Shown one piece after another: positions 21,061-31,624 of a stretch of DNA of 64,000 nucleotides. The stretch spans positions 14,493,101 through 14,557,100 of the forward strand of contig CM054158.1 of the NCBI GenBank assembly GCA_028751875.1. The letters are read 5' to 3'. The stretch comes from Rapana venosa. Lineage: Eukaryota; Mollusca; Gastropoda; Neogastropoda; Muricidae. The first letter of the stretch is position 1. Each line of letters begins with the position of its first letter. The notes beneath the pieces were generated by a model. The model had not been told where the DNA came from. It saw only the letters and a list, made by a program, of their open reading frames with translations, and made no database searches. The translations under genes were made by a program, and so were the position numbers.

Positions 21061-22190
21061 TTTTCTCCTGCAGCTTCAGTGGTGGTTATCTTGCTGTCCG
21101 CGTAACGAAATTAGACATATTATATATCAAAATAAACTAGAAAGTATAAGCATTAAGATGCATTATTGCATTTTGCACAAAAATCATTTGGCTGCAAACT
21201 ATTAGCAATTAAAGCCTCCGACTAGATACACTTTTAACAGCTGCACACTATAACTTTCGGAAATAAAACATTAAAACTTCAACAAAACTAAGTACTTTAT
21301 GACTATAAAAAGAAGGATATGCACCACAGTTTGTATACATATACATATTATAAACCACAGATGTCCATGAGAGGAGATATTCATAATTAACCAGTCGTGT
21401 GAAAACACAGTTTCTGGTCTGCTTGCACCCAAGCAAGCTTCTTAAAGCTGTTCGTCAGATCTAAAATATAACGATCTCTAATACTACAAATTATCCATAC
21501 TAACATCTTCCAATCTTATATTCATTTATAACAAAACCCAAAACATACCATACATTTATATTTTTATGTCTGCATTTGTTAGAATTTAGTTCGACAATTC
21601 AAACTTGTTTACAACAAGGAATGGCGGTTAGCTAAAATTTAGGACTGGCACATTGTGTACAACTTACGCCTTACAATCTACTACTACTTAATATGAGCTG
21701 TTTTATTGATCTAAATAGAGTTTATTCCGCATGTTCTTCAATGGCACAATTATTATGATTTATTAAAGATTCCTTGAATACATACAGTACCTATACCAAT
21801 AGACGGAAAATATTGATTTACAACAAAATAGAGAACTCTCATTGTGGTTGAAATGAATCGAGTCAAGATCAATACTTCAACAATCATATCCATGAATATG
21901 AGCAAACAATATGACTTAATAAAGTTATTATTATTGATTTTCTTTGCTAGATCAGACCAATGCTCACATTTAAGGGAGATAACTTGGGCCGTATTATTGA
22001 ATGACTAAAATAATTATTTAGACAACATTCAGAATATTGGAAAATAAACTTATTTAGATAATATACTAAATATAAAAATATAAATATATCCTAAGCATAA
22101 TAATGACAGTTTACATAGAGAGTTGAGAAAACTGAATATATATTGACCACAAGGCTAGTATGGTTTTGCTCTTTGGATCTAAGTTAAGTG
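21061..22190. other. AT-rich island, unidentified
   Basis: About 1.1 kb of strongly AT-rich, non-repetitive sequence with none of the SINE families seen everywhere else, ending at a perfect palindrome. The longest open frame is 62 codons. I do not recognise it. Confidence 0.5.
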
Positions 22191-22212
22191 TAGCCGGGTG
22201 TCCACCCGGCTA
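22191..22212. repeat. Perfect 10-bp inverted repeat
   Basis: TAGCCGGGTG, two bases, then CACCCGGCTA, followed by AATAAA. It is GC-rich inside an AT-rich region and would form a strong hairpin. Confidence 0.85.
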
Positions 22213-22254
22213 AATAAACAAAATAGAATGTAATGAAATTTTATTCCCTAGTTT

Positions 22255-22592
22255 TACCATGTGGGGATGCCGGGGGGGGGGGGGGGGGGCTGTCAGTATA
22301 AATAGCGTTCCCACCTTCTGGGAATTCTATGCAAGGAATTCCCTCATTTCTATCCCTCTTTGTTTTTTCTGCCTTGTTCCTTTTCTTCCTGTCACCACCT
22401 TCTTGTCTATTTTCTGCCTTCTTGGTCCATTCTCCCGCCTTTTCTGCAGAAAGACTTAAAATACAACTGTTATTTCCCACATTAAAGTTGGGTGTGCTGA
22501 GCCTGACTTGCCAGGCGCTTAACGGCAGCGCAACACATTTTCACTCATACGACAGACAATGGTTGCTGTCTGAGCATTAAGCAAAGAAGAAG
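22255..22592 (+). repeat. Family E copy
   Basis: From GTGGGGATGCC with a G run, through TCAGTATAAATAGCGTTCCC, the CTGACTTGCCAGGCGCTTAACGG hairpin region and GACAGACAATGGTTGCTGTCTGAG, to an AAGAAGAAGAAG end. Confidence 0.85.
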
Positions 22593-22786
22593 AAGAAGAA
22601 TGTAATAATTTTGCAAAAAGGGTTCAACAGAGATCTAGGTTGAGTTTGATATTCTCATATACACATTTCAGTGATCTACTTCCACTCCACCCCCCCTCCC
22701 CTGGCAAGTAGGGCCTAAAACAAACGGGTACAGTCATTCCTTTGTTGAGGCTTTTGTTATTGTTGTTGTTATGACTTGTGGACGGG

Positions 22787-23400
22787 ATAGCTCAGTGGTC
22801 GGAGTACTCGCTTTCCCCCTGCCAAGTTAATGACAAATTCTTTTATTTCGAGAATAATGAATAAGCACTCATGTGCTTTTTTACATCCAGTCTCCGCCCG
22901 TAGGGATACATCTTAATAATATCCTAATACTTATACGCTTATAGTTCAGCGCTATATAAATTCCATACATTATTGTTATTATTATTATTATACTCTCACG
23001 CAGTAAAAACAAAGGGAAATAATCCTTTTCAAAACAAAACCCCAAAAAACAAACAAATAAAAGAAAACCCTAAAAACACCACCCCCTCCACCCCCCCAAA
23101 AAAAATCCCCCAACCAAAACGAGCAAACAAAAGAAAGAAAAAGCAAAACAACAGTTAAGCAGCGTGGAGGGAGGTTACCAAGTGGATGGGTGACTGTTTG
23201 CATGCCTTGGCTTCAGTACAGTCCCCAGTTCACCCAGCTGTAAATGGGTACCTGCCTGTATAAAAGTCAGCGAAGGTAAAGCAGCAGCGAGGTGGTAGAG
23301 GAGATGGGTGCCGCCCTCAATATGCTGGCCCTAGAGAAGCTGAGGTCTCTGACGCTTCGCTGCCCTTCGACCACATAGGTTATGGGACTCCTTTACCATT
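22787..23400 (+). repeat. SINE-A copy 5, interrupted
   Basis: The clearest tRNA-like head of the family: GACGGGATAGCTCAGTGGTC with A box, to CCCCCTGCCAAGTTAA at 22832. Sequence resumes at 23154 (AGTTAAGCAGCG, then GTGGATGGGTGACTG) and ends TTATGGGACTCCTTTACC. The 321-bp insert holds a reversed SINE-B tail (22836-22900) and a SINE-C-like (TTA)n end (22935-22990). AGTTAA flanks both sides. Confidence 0.8.
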
Positions 23401-23642
23401 ACCTGTTCCTGCGGGAAGAAGATGGTTTCAGTTCACACTACGTCAGTGGGTAATGACCAACATTGAATGTGATGGGGGACAAGGCATATTATTGTGCTTA
23501 GTTTTGCTCTAAGTTAGTTACTTAGTTGTTTTTCTTCTCCTTTTCTGTTTTTTTTTGTTTTTTTTAAAGATGATACTCCATGGACCAAATGGAAGATTTT
23601 ATGTAATCCCCAAAGTCGGAATGCGGCTACCTACAGAGGGAT

Positions 23643-23673
<31 letters not shown>
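23643..23673 (+). repeat. Poly-G run of 31 inside a SINE-B 3' module
   Basis: The module (AAAGTCGGAATGCGGCTACC ... GATGAACCTTGCAGCTCTAGC) spans about 23607-23742. Confidence 0.85.
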
Positions 23674-23674
<1 letters not shown>

Positions 23675-23852
23675 GTCACGTTCGTATATGCGCATAAATC
23701 TCATCATTGGTGATGAACCTTGCAGCTCTAGCAAAAGGGAAGAAATCTGACTGAAAGAAGTACATGATGGCAGATTATTAGATTTGTTGATGGCGTAGAG
23801 TTCAAATCTGTGTAATTACACATGTATGCTCTCACACTTGTGAACTATTCAC

Positions 23853-23854
<2 letters not shown>

Positions 23855-23926
<72 letters not shown>

Positions 23927-24240
23927 TGTGTGTGTGTGAGGGGAGAGAGAGAAAGAGAGTGAGTGTGTGTGTGTTTAAATTAAGATTATTTTATTGCAGT
24001 GAAAGTCTTGTACTTATTGTGTGTGTGTGTATGTGTGTGTGAGAGAGAGAGATAGAGAGAGAGAGAATGTATGTGTGTGCATGTGTGTGTGAGAGATAGA
24101 GCAAGAGAGTGAAAGTGTATGTGTGTGCGCATGTGTGTGTGCATGCGTGTGTACGTGCATGCACACATATATGTATGTGTGAGCGTGTGCGTGTGTGCAT
24201 ATGCACATATGTGCGTGTGTTCATACATGCTCACACACTC
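23855..24240. repeat. Compound (TG)n(AG)n microsatellite
   Basis: TG, then about 53 bases of AG, TG, AG and again TG blocks. The remainder to 24778 is AT-rich with nothing recognised. Confidence 0.9.
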
Positions 24241-24778
24241 AAAATCAAACACACAATAACTCACCACCAAAAGAAATATGTACGTATATTTATTGCAAAA
24301 AGCCTTTTAATACACACCTTTCCGAATAACATCTCTATAATACTTATCCTGAGTCTGTCGACAATAATTATCATTTCATAGATGTTGCAATATCTTTGAT
24401 ACTGAGCAAAGGATAAAAAAAGAAACCCATTCTGTATTTCAGTCAATAATGTTAACTCGCTACTGACTGCGAAGGCTATGCCAATATTGATGATACTGCT
24501 GCATACATGTGCGTATGGGACATCATAAGCAAAAAGTGGATTTTTAGTTTAAGTAAAACTCCATGAGCAACATACATATATATAAACAGAACAAGTGCAT
24601 AATGATGATAAATTGCATCCAATAAAACAAAATGATAACAAAACAAAAAAAGTTGTATCTCAAAGTTGATATTCGCATTTTTAGCCAAGTATTACTGACA
24701 ACACCCCTTGACAACAGGCAAAAGAGATTTGGTCTGATAATATCGTTTGTTGTGGAAAGATGTAGCCTACTGAGTGAA

Positions 24779-24870
24779 GTCAAGTCAAGTCAAGTCAAAA
24801 ACACTTTAATCATCCCATGAAGGGCAATTATGAAGAATATTGTACAAAGAACCACAAAGGTGATATCTGT
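24779..24870 (-). repeat. Family H fragment
   Basis: (GTCAA)4-like start, then AACACTTTAATCATCCCATGAAGGGCAATT. Similar in layout to 51326-51430. Confidence 0.5.
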
Positions 24871-24914
24871 TTAATTCAGAACTTTCTCATTCACTAAGTG
24901 TCGTTTTTGTGTTT

Positions 24915-25110
24915 GTTTGTTGCTTTTTCGTTTCTCAACTAGAGCTCCTAGGTTCCCTTGTGGCAAGATTTTGCGTAGGCGACTGTTTAGCCATGTTCCG
25001 ACTTCAGGAATGATGTCTAAACATGACATCAGTATGCGTGTCATTTACTTTTTATATATAAATGTATAAATTTTGTCAGCTGCTCCCACCTGCACACAAG
25101 GCCCTACTCT
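24915..25110 (-). repeat. SINE-B long 3' module
   Basis: CTCAACTAGAGCTCCTAGGTTC, GCAAGATTTTGCGTAGGCGAC, ATGTTCCGACTTCAGGAATGATGTC, then TAAATTTTGTCAGCTGCTCCCACC. Confidence 0.75.
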
Positions 25111-25213
25111 TCCAAAATGTGGGACAGGAGTTTTTTGTTTGTTTGGGGTTTGTTGTTGTTGTTGTTCCTTAGCCAGAACTCTGAGGCTCAGTGAGATTTG
25201 TGCGCAAGGCCGT

Positions 25214-25214
<1 letters not shown>

Positions 25215-25259
<45 letters not shown>
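25215..25259 (+). repeat. Poly-C run of 45
   Basis: An uninterrupted C homopolymer inside another reversed SINE-B 3' module (25155-25290). Confidence 0.95.
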
Positions 25260-25611
25260 AGTTAGCCACATTCCAAATTCGGGGATAAAGTTAGGAACTG
25301 AACCTACCAATTTTGCCAGGACAGTCAGGAGGTACCTCCCTGCTCTCTCTGATTGTCAATTGCTGTGGGTTCTTTTGATGTGCACAAGTCCGTAAGCACA
25401 CAGGTTCAACTGCTTGAGTCTCCTCTGAAAGATTTGAAAATTCAATTTGGCTCTAACCACTGGGCAGAATCCTTTGCCTGACTGATGTGTGTGATAAGAA
25501 ACGTTTGGTGTATGGACAGCCTGTGAAAAAGTATGATTTTGTAAATGACGTTAAGGTGAAGTATTTAGGGAGGGCAGCTTAGAGAAATTGTTGCTTTTCA
25601 TACAGTGAAGC

Positions 25612-25812
25612 GGGGTGAGATAGCCTAGTGGTAAGAGCGTGGGATCGAACCACTGCCAAGATGCCCATGCAAGGATATTTTACCCCCTGGAGTTAATATC
25701 AGTACCAAATACACTCCCCTCTCCAAAAGTCCATCTGATGAAACTATAAACCAAGGTCCCATGTATGAACGCATGCAGAACATATTGTGCATATGTTAAG
25801 AACCTCTGGCGA
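25612..25812 (+). repeat. SINE-B head and centre
   Basis: GGGGTGAGATAGCCTAGTGG (A box), GGATCGAACCACTGCC (degenerate B box), CTGGAGTTAATATCAGTACC and TGATGAAACTATAAACCAAGG. The 3' half is missing. Confidence 0.75.
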
Positions 25813-25834
25813 ATGGTTTCCTATTAGAAAAATC

Positions 25835-26345
25835 ATTGAAGGTTAAGTAATTGCATCATTAGCGGAAAGAGATATAAAGTAATAATGTCATCAGTACAAA
25901 GAGATATTAGGAATTAAGGTATTAGCACTAGGAAATATCAAGTAATAATTTCAATAGCACTAGGAAATATCAAGTAATGATTTCATTAGCACTAGGAAAT
26001 ATTCAGTAATTATTTCATTAGCATTAGGGAATATTAGGTAATAATTTCAATAGCACTAGAAATGATTAAGTAATGATTTTATTTAGCATTAGGAAATATT
26101 AGGTAATCATTTCATAAGCACTAGGAAATGCAAGAAATAACTTCAATAGCAATAGGGAAATATTAAGTAATGATTTCATTAGCATTAGGAAATACTAAGT
26201 GATAATTTCATTAGCACTCGGCAAATATTAAGTAATGATTATCATTAGCACTAAGACATTTACATAATAACTTCATTAGCACTAAGTCACATTAGGGTAA
26301 TCATTTCAACAGCACAAGGAAATATCAAGTAATAACTTAATGAGC
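25835..26345 (+). repeat. AT-rich minisatellite of about 32 bp
   Basis: Units of TCATTAGCACTAGGAAATATTAAGTAATGATT recur about 15 times with substitutions and small indels. Confidence 0.85.
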
Positions 26346-27688
26346 ACTGCGACATACTTTATCAGGTAAGAACCGCTCTCAATCAGTCTGGCAGCATCCC
26401 TAGATCTCACAGAACATTGCATGACAGTCAAACAAAAAGAGAAGGCCTTCTGCTCTCTCTCTCTTCTCTCTCTCTCTCTTCCTTTCTTGCATTCACCAGA
26501 AGGACAGCTCAGTCTCTGCAATGAAGGCTGCAGGCAGGTCCTCCACAGAGCTTCTTGGCCACTAGGGGAAGGGGGGGTGTCAGGCCAGAGCCTCTTTCAC
26601 AGTGACTCCAGTAGCGGGCAGGGCATGTTCCGTTGTCTGGCTGCCGGTTTTTGTGTGTGTTTTGTTTCCCTGACTTGCATTAATTAAAGAGAAGGAGAAC
26701 CAGTCTATATGACACACACACAAAGTCTTCTAAAAAAAAACAACAACCCAAACCCTGATGACATTTTCTAAAAAATTTTTACAAACTGCTTTATAGTTTC
26801 AAACTTCTTGTTGTTGGAAGGCAAAAATGGTGATGCATGACTATTATGACGAAACTTGACTGTTTAAAAAGATAACAACATATATACACACACACATACA
26901 CACACATGGAAGAGCGTTTGGGGGGCTGCCCAGTTTGGTGCTTAGCCGACCTGTCTGAGCAACGTAAACTGGTACAACAAATTGAGCATGTATGGCACTT
27001 GACTGGTACCTAGTAACACCAAAAAAATCTTTTTTTTTTTTTTAAACATTTGAAACCACAATCAAAGCGTTGTTGCAAACTGGACTGGACTGAATTGATG
27101 CTGCACATGTCCTATAAAATCACAAAGGGTTGGGGAGCGTTTTTTTTTCAAGTTTTGGCTAAAAGAGATGTGGTTTTGCGAAAAGACTTTTACAAATTCT
27201 TGACTCCACAATAAAAACCAACATAAATCTGACAGACATTGAATACAACAGTAGAACAGACTTCCAAGGCACAACTTTGCATAGAGACAGAGAACTGACA
27301 TGCATCATCTTCCATGTTCAAAAAACAAACAACAACAAAACTGAACCACTGACAAAAAACTAAAAACATGATTTTGTTCTCTCTCCTTCTTAATTGCCTT
27401 AGTAATGCTGTTCATATGTTCATCATATCAATAAACATTCAGTTCACAACAAACAATAACAAAACAAAAATATGCACAGGACTTTTAGCCACCATGGAAG
27501 TTTTCATCAGGAATATCTGCTGATCCTTAATGAAAAACAGAAAAAACTGAAGCAAGGAAGAGATTTTCACAAAAATATTCAGAAAAAGTCACTTAAATCT
27601 GCTTTCTGAAAATCACTGACATTTCTTAATTCTGAAAAGAGTCTTGCTGTAAGGTACCACGGCGGGTGAAGCTTCAATCACCGCCGGG
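26346..27688. other. Intergenic stretch without recognised genes
   Basis: (CT)n at 26452-26480, short (CA)n near 26890, and A-rich sequence. No coding signature. Confidence 0.55.
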
Positions 27689-27734
27689 ACCTCTGATGAA
27701 GGCTCATCCAGGAGCCGAAACTCCAGTCAGGTCA
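27689..27734 (+). ncRNA. Minimal type-I hammerhead ribozyme
   Basis: All core elements are present in order. Stem I 5' strand GACCT (27689-27693); CTGATGA (27694-27700); stem II GGCTC/GAGCC (27702-27706 with 27713-27717) closing a six-base loop; GAAA (27718-27721); a very short stem III CTCCAG (27722-27727); the cleavage dinucleotide UC of GUC (27728-27729); and stem I 3' strand AGGTC (27730-27734), which pairs fully with GACCT. The predicted cut is after 27729. This architecture, with stem I open and stem III one or two pairs, is that of hammerheads in Penelope-like retroelements. A GC-rich near-palindrome (GGCGGGTGA..TCACCGCC, 27662-27686) lies directly upstream. No reverse transcriptase ORF is visible nearby, so this may be a solo terminal repeat. 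Confidence 0.85.
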
Positions 27735-28227
27735 GGCCAAAGGCATGGTTCTTGCACAAAAATGCCTAAAATGCTGTTATTGAAAGATGTTCTTTTCTAG
27801 CATTTTTTCTCTCTTTTAAATCGAATCCTTCAAAATCATTTTCAAAAATGATTGAGAAGTGGTAAGTGGTGACCTACATTGTTTTCCTACACTACTATTT
27901 CTGCATTAAAATCAGAAAACATGGTAAAAAGGCTATACCATAAAAGCCAAATGTAGTAGCAGGAGAAAAAAACATATCCTAATCATTAACACTAGCCGTC
28001 GCCTCAACCCTTCTTAAGACAGCTTACATACAATACTACTACTTCATCATTCCCTGGCCGTGCTACATTTCTGTATCCAGGCTGGATGGCAAAGTCCACA
28101 GTCTGCAGCAGTGGCCCCGCCAATCCCCAGGCTTTCTCCTGCAGTCACTGGGCTGGCTGGCCGGCTGGCTGGGCCTCCATGTCTGGTGTCTCAGAGAGCT
28201 TACACTACAATCCTCCTATGTCTCTCA
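27735..28227. other. Intergenic stretch without recognised genes
   Basis: T- and A-rich to about 28000. 28080-28200 resembles 6061-6180 (CTGGATGGCAAAGTC, GTCTGGTGTCTCAGAG). Confidence 0.5.
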
Positions 28228-28660
28228 TGTGGGGATTCCAGGGGGCTTGTCAGCATAAATAGCATCCCCCACCTTCTGGAAATTCTGTGCTAGGAATTCC
28301 CCTTTTCTATCCCTCTCTTTGTTTCTGCCTTCTTCCTTTTCTTCCTGTTTTTTGTGAGAGCATGGTGTAAAGAAGCCCTGTGCTTATCCATTTACTCTCA
28401 ATAAAATTTCGAGTTCAAGTTTTCCTGTCACTCCTTCTTGTCTTTTTTATGGGGGGGGGGGGCGGGTGGTTGGGTTTTTTAGCTTCATAGGTCCATTCTC
28501 CTGCCCTTTTTTTTTTTACCAGAGCACTAAAATACAAAGAATTTTCACCATGCCAAAGTTGGGGCAGCTAGCCTTACTTAGGTGCGTTTTCGAAGGGCGG
28601 TGCCTTTTCGCTCCTATGACAGACAACGATAGCTGCTGTTTAAGCGTTCAATGAAGAAGA
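28228..28660 (+). repeat. Family E copy (left arm of an inverted pair)
   Basis: TGGGGATTCCAGGGG, TCAGCATAAATAGCATCC, CTATCCCTCTCTTTGTTTCTGCC, then an unrelated stretch of about 75 bp (28350-28425), ending GACAGACAACGATAGCTGCTGTTTAAGCG and GAAGAAGAAG. Confidence 0.8.
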
Positions 28661-28685
28661 AGAATACCTCTGCTTCACATCATTT

Positions 28686-29010
28686 TTTCTTCTTCTTTGA
28701 ACGTTCAGACAGCAACTATTGTTGACTACCATATCAGAAAAAATGTGTTCCACTGCCGTTAAGCACCTGACAAGACAAGGCCCAGCACATCCAACTTCAG
28801 CATGAGAGAAAATTGTTATCTTTAAGTCTTTCTGAAGAAAAGCAGGAGAATGAACCAAGGCAGCAGAAAATAGACAAGAAGGAGCTCTGATGACAGGAAG
28901 AAAAAGAACAAGGCAGAAACAATAAGAAGGATAGAATTTCTAGCACATAATTTCCAGAAGGTGGGGATGCTATTTATACTGACAGGCCCCTGGGATTCCT
29001 ATGGGAAAAG
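28686..29010 (-). repeat. Family E copy (right arm of an inverted pair)
   Basis: From TTCTTCTTCTTTGAACGTTCAG to ATACTGACAGGCCCCTGGGATTCC. It faces the copy at 28228-28660 across about 25 bp. Confidence 0.85.
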
Positions 29011-29771
29011 CTTGTCCTTTCAACCCCATGGGAAAGTCTCAAGAGATGGGGCCAACAGCTGCTGAGAATGACTGAGACGTAAGACTGCACAAAATGTAGT
29101 TTTCAATTTTCCTGGTTAGTTTGTTTAACTGCACCTCTTGTTATCACAAAACAGCTTTAAAAAAAAATAAACAACAAGAAGTTGTAAGTACCTGTCATCT
29201 GATATGGCACATCGACTGTCATTATGTGCACATTCTGTTAACCGCCCAAAATACAGATCTGAACTTTCTCTCCGCCTCTTGCGGATCTGATTAATTAAGT
29301 TTCTACATAGACTAAAATCAAACAAATGTATGACTTTCCTCCTTTGTTTTTTTTCCCCCCAACAAAACAAATTTGTTCAAAGGTTAGTCCAAATGTATAG
29401 AAAACAACACAAACACTCTTTGTGTTGATAATAATACAAAAAGCATGGAATATTAAATATCAACAAACGATCTATCCCGATATGAAAAAAACAAAAATGT
29501 AGAATCACCAGGAAATAAACAGATGTTGAGACTACTCATCCCCAGGACCCTGTACCAAGAGGAAAAGCTCTGACCCCCAACACACACACACGTATGCAGT
29601 GCGCTCTGCCAAGGGCATGTCATAACTCGGAATATATGTTCCAGTTCTGTAACTCCCTTATCTGCTATGCAAAAGAAAAAAAATACATGGGGGAAGGGTG
29701 GGGGGGAAAGAGAGATGTAAAAATGGGAGCATGCATGTGTGGAACACACTCACAGACACAAAGAAACACAC
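29011..29771. other. Intergenic stretch without recognised genes
   Basis: A-rich. A short G run lies at 29690-29705. Nothing recognised. Confidence 0.55.
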
Positions 29772-29995
29772 ATCCTTTGGATAAGACTAAAAACCTGAGG
29801 TCCCATGTGTGAATGCATGCATGAAGAACACCTTGCACACCTGTTAAAAATCTGTTCCACCATTTCAAAAAGTAGACCATATGCTGGTAGAAACGGATGA
29901 CAAACCTCACAAAACTGCATTCACACAGGGACCGGATTTTAAAAAAAAAGCACACAAGTGCTTATTCCATTATCCTTGAGATAAAAAGATAAAGA
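29772..29995 (+). repeat. SINE-B 3' half
   Basis: CCTTTGGATAAGACTAAAAACC, GTGAATGCATGCATGAAGAACACC, then AAGCACACAAGTGCTTATTCC and an AAAAAGATAAAGAAATAAAG tail. Confidence 0.8.
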
Positions 29996-31007
29996 AATAA
30001 AGAAACACACACACAGAGTAATGAACCCAAACTCTACATCATTCATTAGACTACCGCATATCTTGTAAACATTTGTTTTTAAAGGATGTGTGTTAAAAAA
30101 AACCCCCAAAGTGGAAAGTCACAAGTTTTCCAGCAACTGTAGCATCTTAACACTCTACAACCGATTTTGATACTAACAAGCAACTCCAACACCCTCCATG
30201 AAAAACATGATACTCTACATGGAAATGTTTTGCTCCGAATGGTGTCACATTTCTAACAGCTCAATCCCACCTCAAGGCCCAAATGAGGCAAAACAAAAAC
30301 ATATTCCCTGAAACTTGTTTAAAAAACAAAAAATGTGATCAAAAATCTTTTTGACCACTCTAACCTTGCTTCTTCACAACCCCTCTATCTGATGATAAAA
30401 ACATAGCTGATGCTTCCCAAATAACAATAAGCAAAAACAATAGACACAAAACTAAAATAAAAATTCTTATAAACATGCCATTCACAAAATCAAATCACTA
30501 ACAAAGACAGTGGCACACCTCTGTTAAAAGAAAAAGACAAGAAAAAAACCCTAACAAACCACACCATATACCCTCTTCAATCATGACAGCTCCAAAAGAC
30601 TGCATTCAGACAGGGAAAGATGAGTTTTAACAACCCTTGAACAAAACCATCCACAATAATCTTTCCATATCAAAGCCATTAATTTGCCCACCGATGGTTA
30701 AATAGTTGTTTTTTTTAAAAACAAAAATACAAGATCTGGTGTTAGCATAACTGTATACTAATCTCCAATTGCCAGTCATGCACAGAGTTGTTGGCACATG
30801 GCAACTAATACTACTTTCCCTCTCCAACCAAAACAACTCCATTCCTTACTCTTGTTTTACTCATGCTTGCTAAATCCCCCCCCCTCTCCCCAATCTTTAC
30901 CATCTTCTGCACCTCCCCCTCAAACCTATAGCCCTATATAAATTCCATATATTATTATTATCAAACCCCAATCCATCCCAAACAACGACTGTCTTCTGGA
31001 GCCTCAA
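29996..31007. other. Intergenic, A-rich
   Basis: No coding signature. A SINE-C-like end (TATATAAATTCCATATATTATTATTATC) lies at 30935-30965. Confidence 0.55.
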
Positions 31008-31401
31008 GCCAGAGCTCCAAGGCACACCCATGGTGAGATTTCCTGCATGTGACCATTTCTACTCGCGTTAAGGTAGCCGCATTCGAACTTCAGAGGGATG
31101 GTGTCTAGACATGACACCTGCATTTTTTACAACTTTGTCACCTACCATCCTACCAGCATGAAATGGCCCACTCTTCCAAAACAAAGGAACGGGTTTTTAA
31201 CGCGTGCACAAGATGTTCTGTGTGCGTTCGCACGTGAAGACTTGGTTTAAAGACTCATCCGAAGGACTCTGTGGGAAGTAGAGTCAGTACTGATGTTAAC
31301 TCCGGGGTAACATTTCCTAAAAATGGGGCGCCTCCGTGGTGTCTCCGATCCCGGGCCATCAGATCGTGAGCGCAACACTCTAACCACTGGGCTGTCCTGT
31401 C
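31008..31401 (-). repeat. SINE-B copy, full length with long 3' module
   Basis: A nearly complete example of the long form on the reverse strand. 3' module CAGAGCTCCAAGGCACACCC..GGTAGCCGCATTCGAACTTC, centre GATGTTAACTCCGGGG, head GATCCCGGGCCATCAGATCGTGAGCGCAACACTCTAACCACTGGGCTGTCC. About 395 bp in total. Confidence 0.85.
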
Positions 31402-31624
31402 CACACGAGAATAATGACTCAAAGAATAGCTCCTTCAGCAACAAAAACCAAAAAAAGCCATTTCAATCCAATCAAGACAATACTGAAGTAAGAGCAACTT
31501 CATCCAAAACAATTGACTATTTTTAAAGAAATTCTATTCTTAGACGATGGTGCATCTAAGAAATTCCACCCTAAACAAGAGAATGATGGCTCTAAAATAC
31601 TTCCATCCCAAATGAGAGTAGTTC
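31402..31624. other. Spacer with decayed minisatellite units
   Basis: Contains scattered CCATCCCAAA and CAAGA blocks that lead into the array at 31625. Confidence 0.5.

Noticed and set aside
24109..24270. Small secreted or membrane peptides in TG-rich DNA
   Set aside because: Dinucleotide-repeat translation in both strands.
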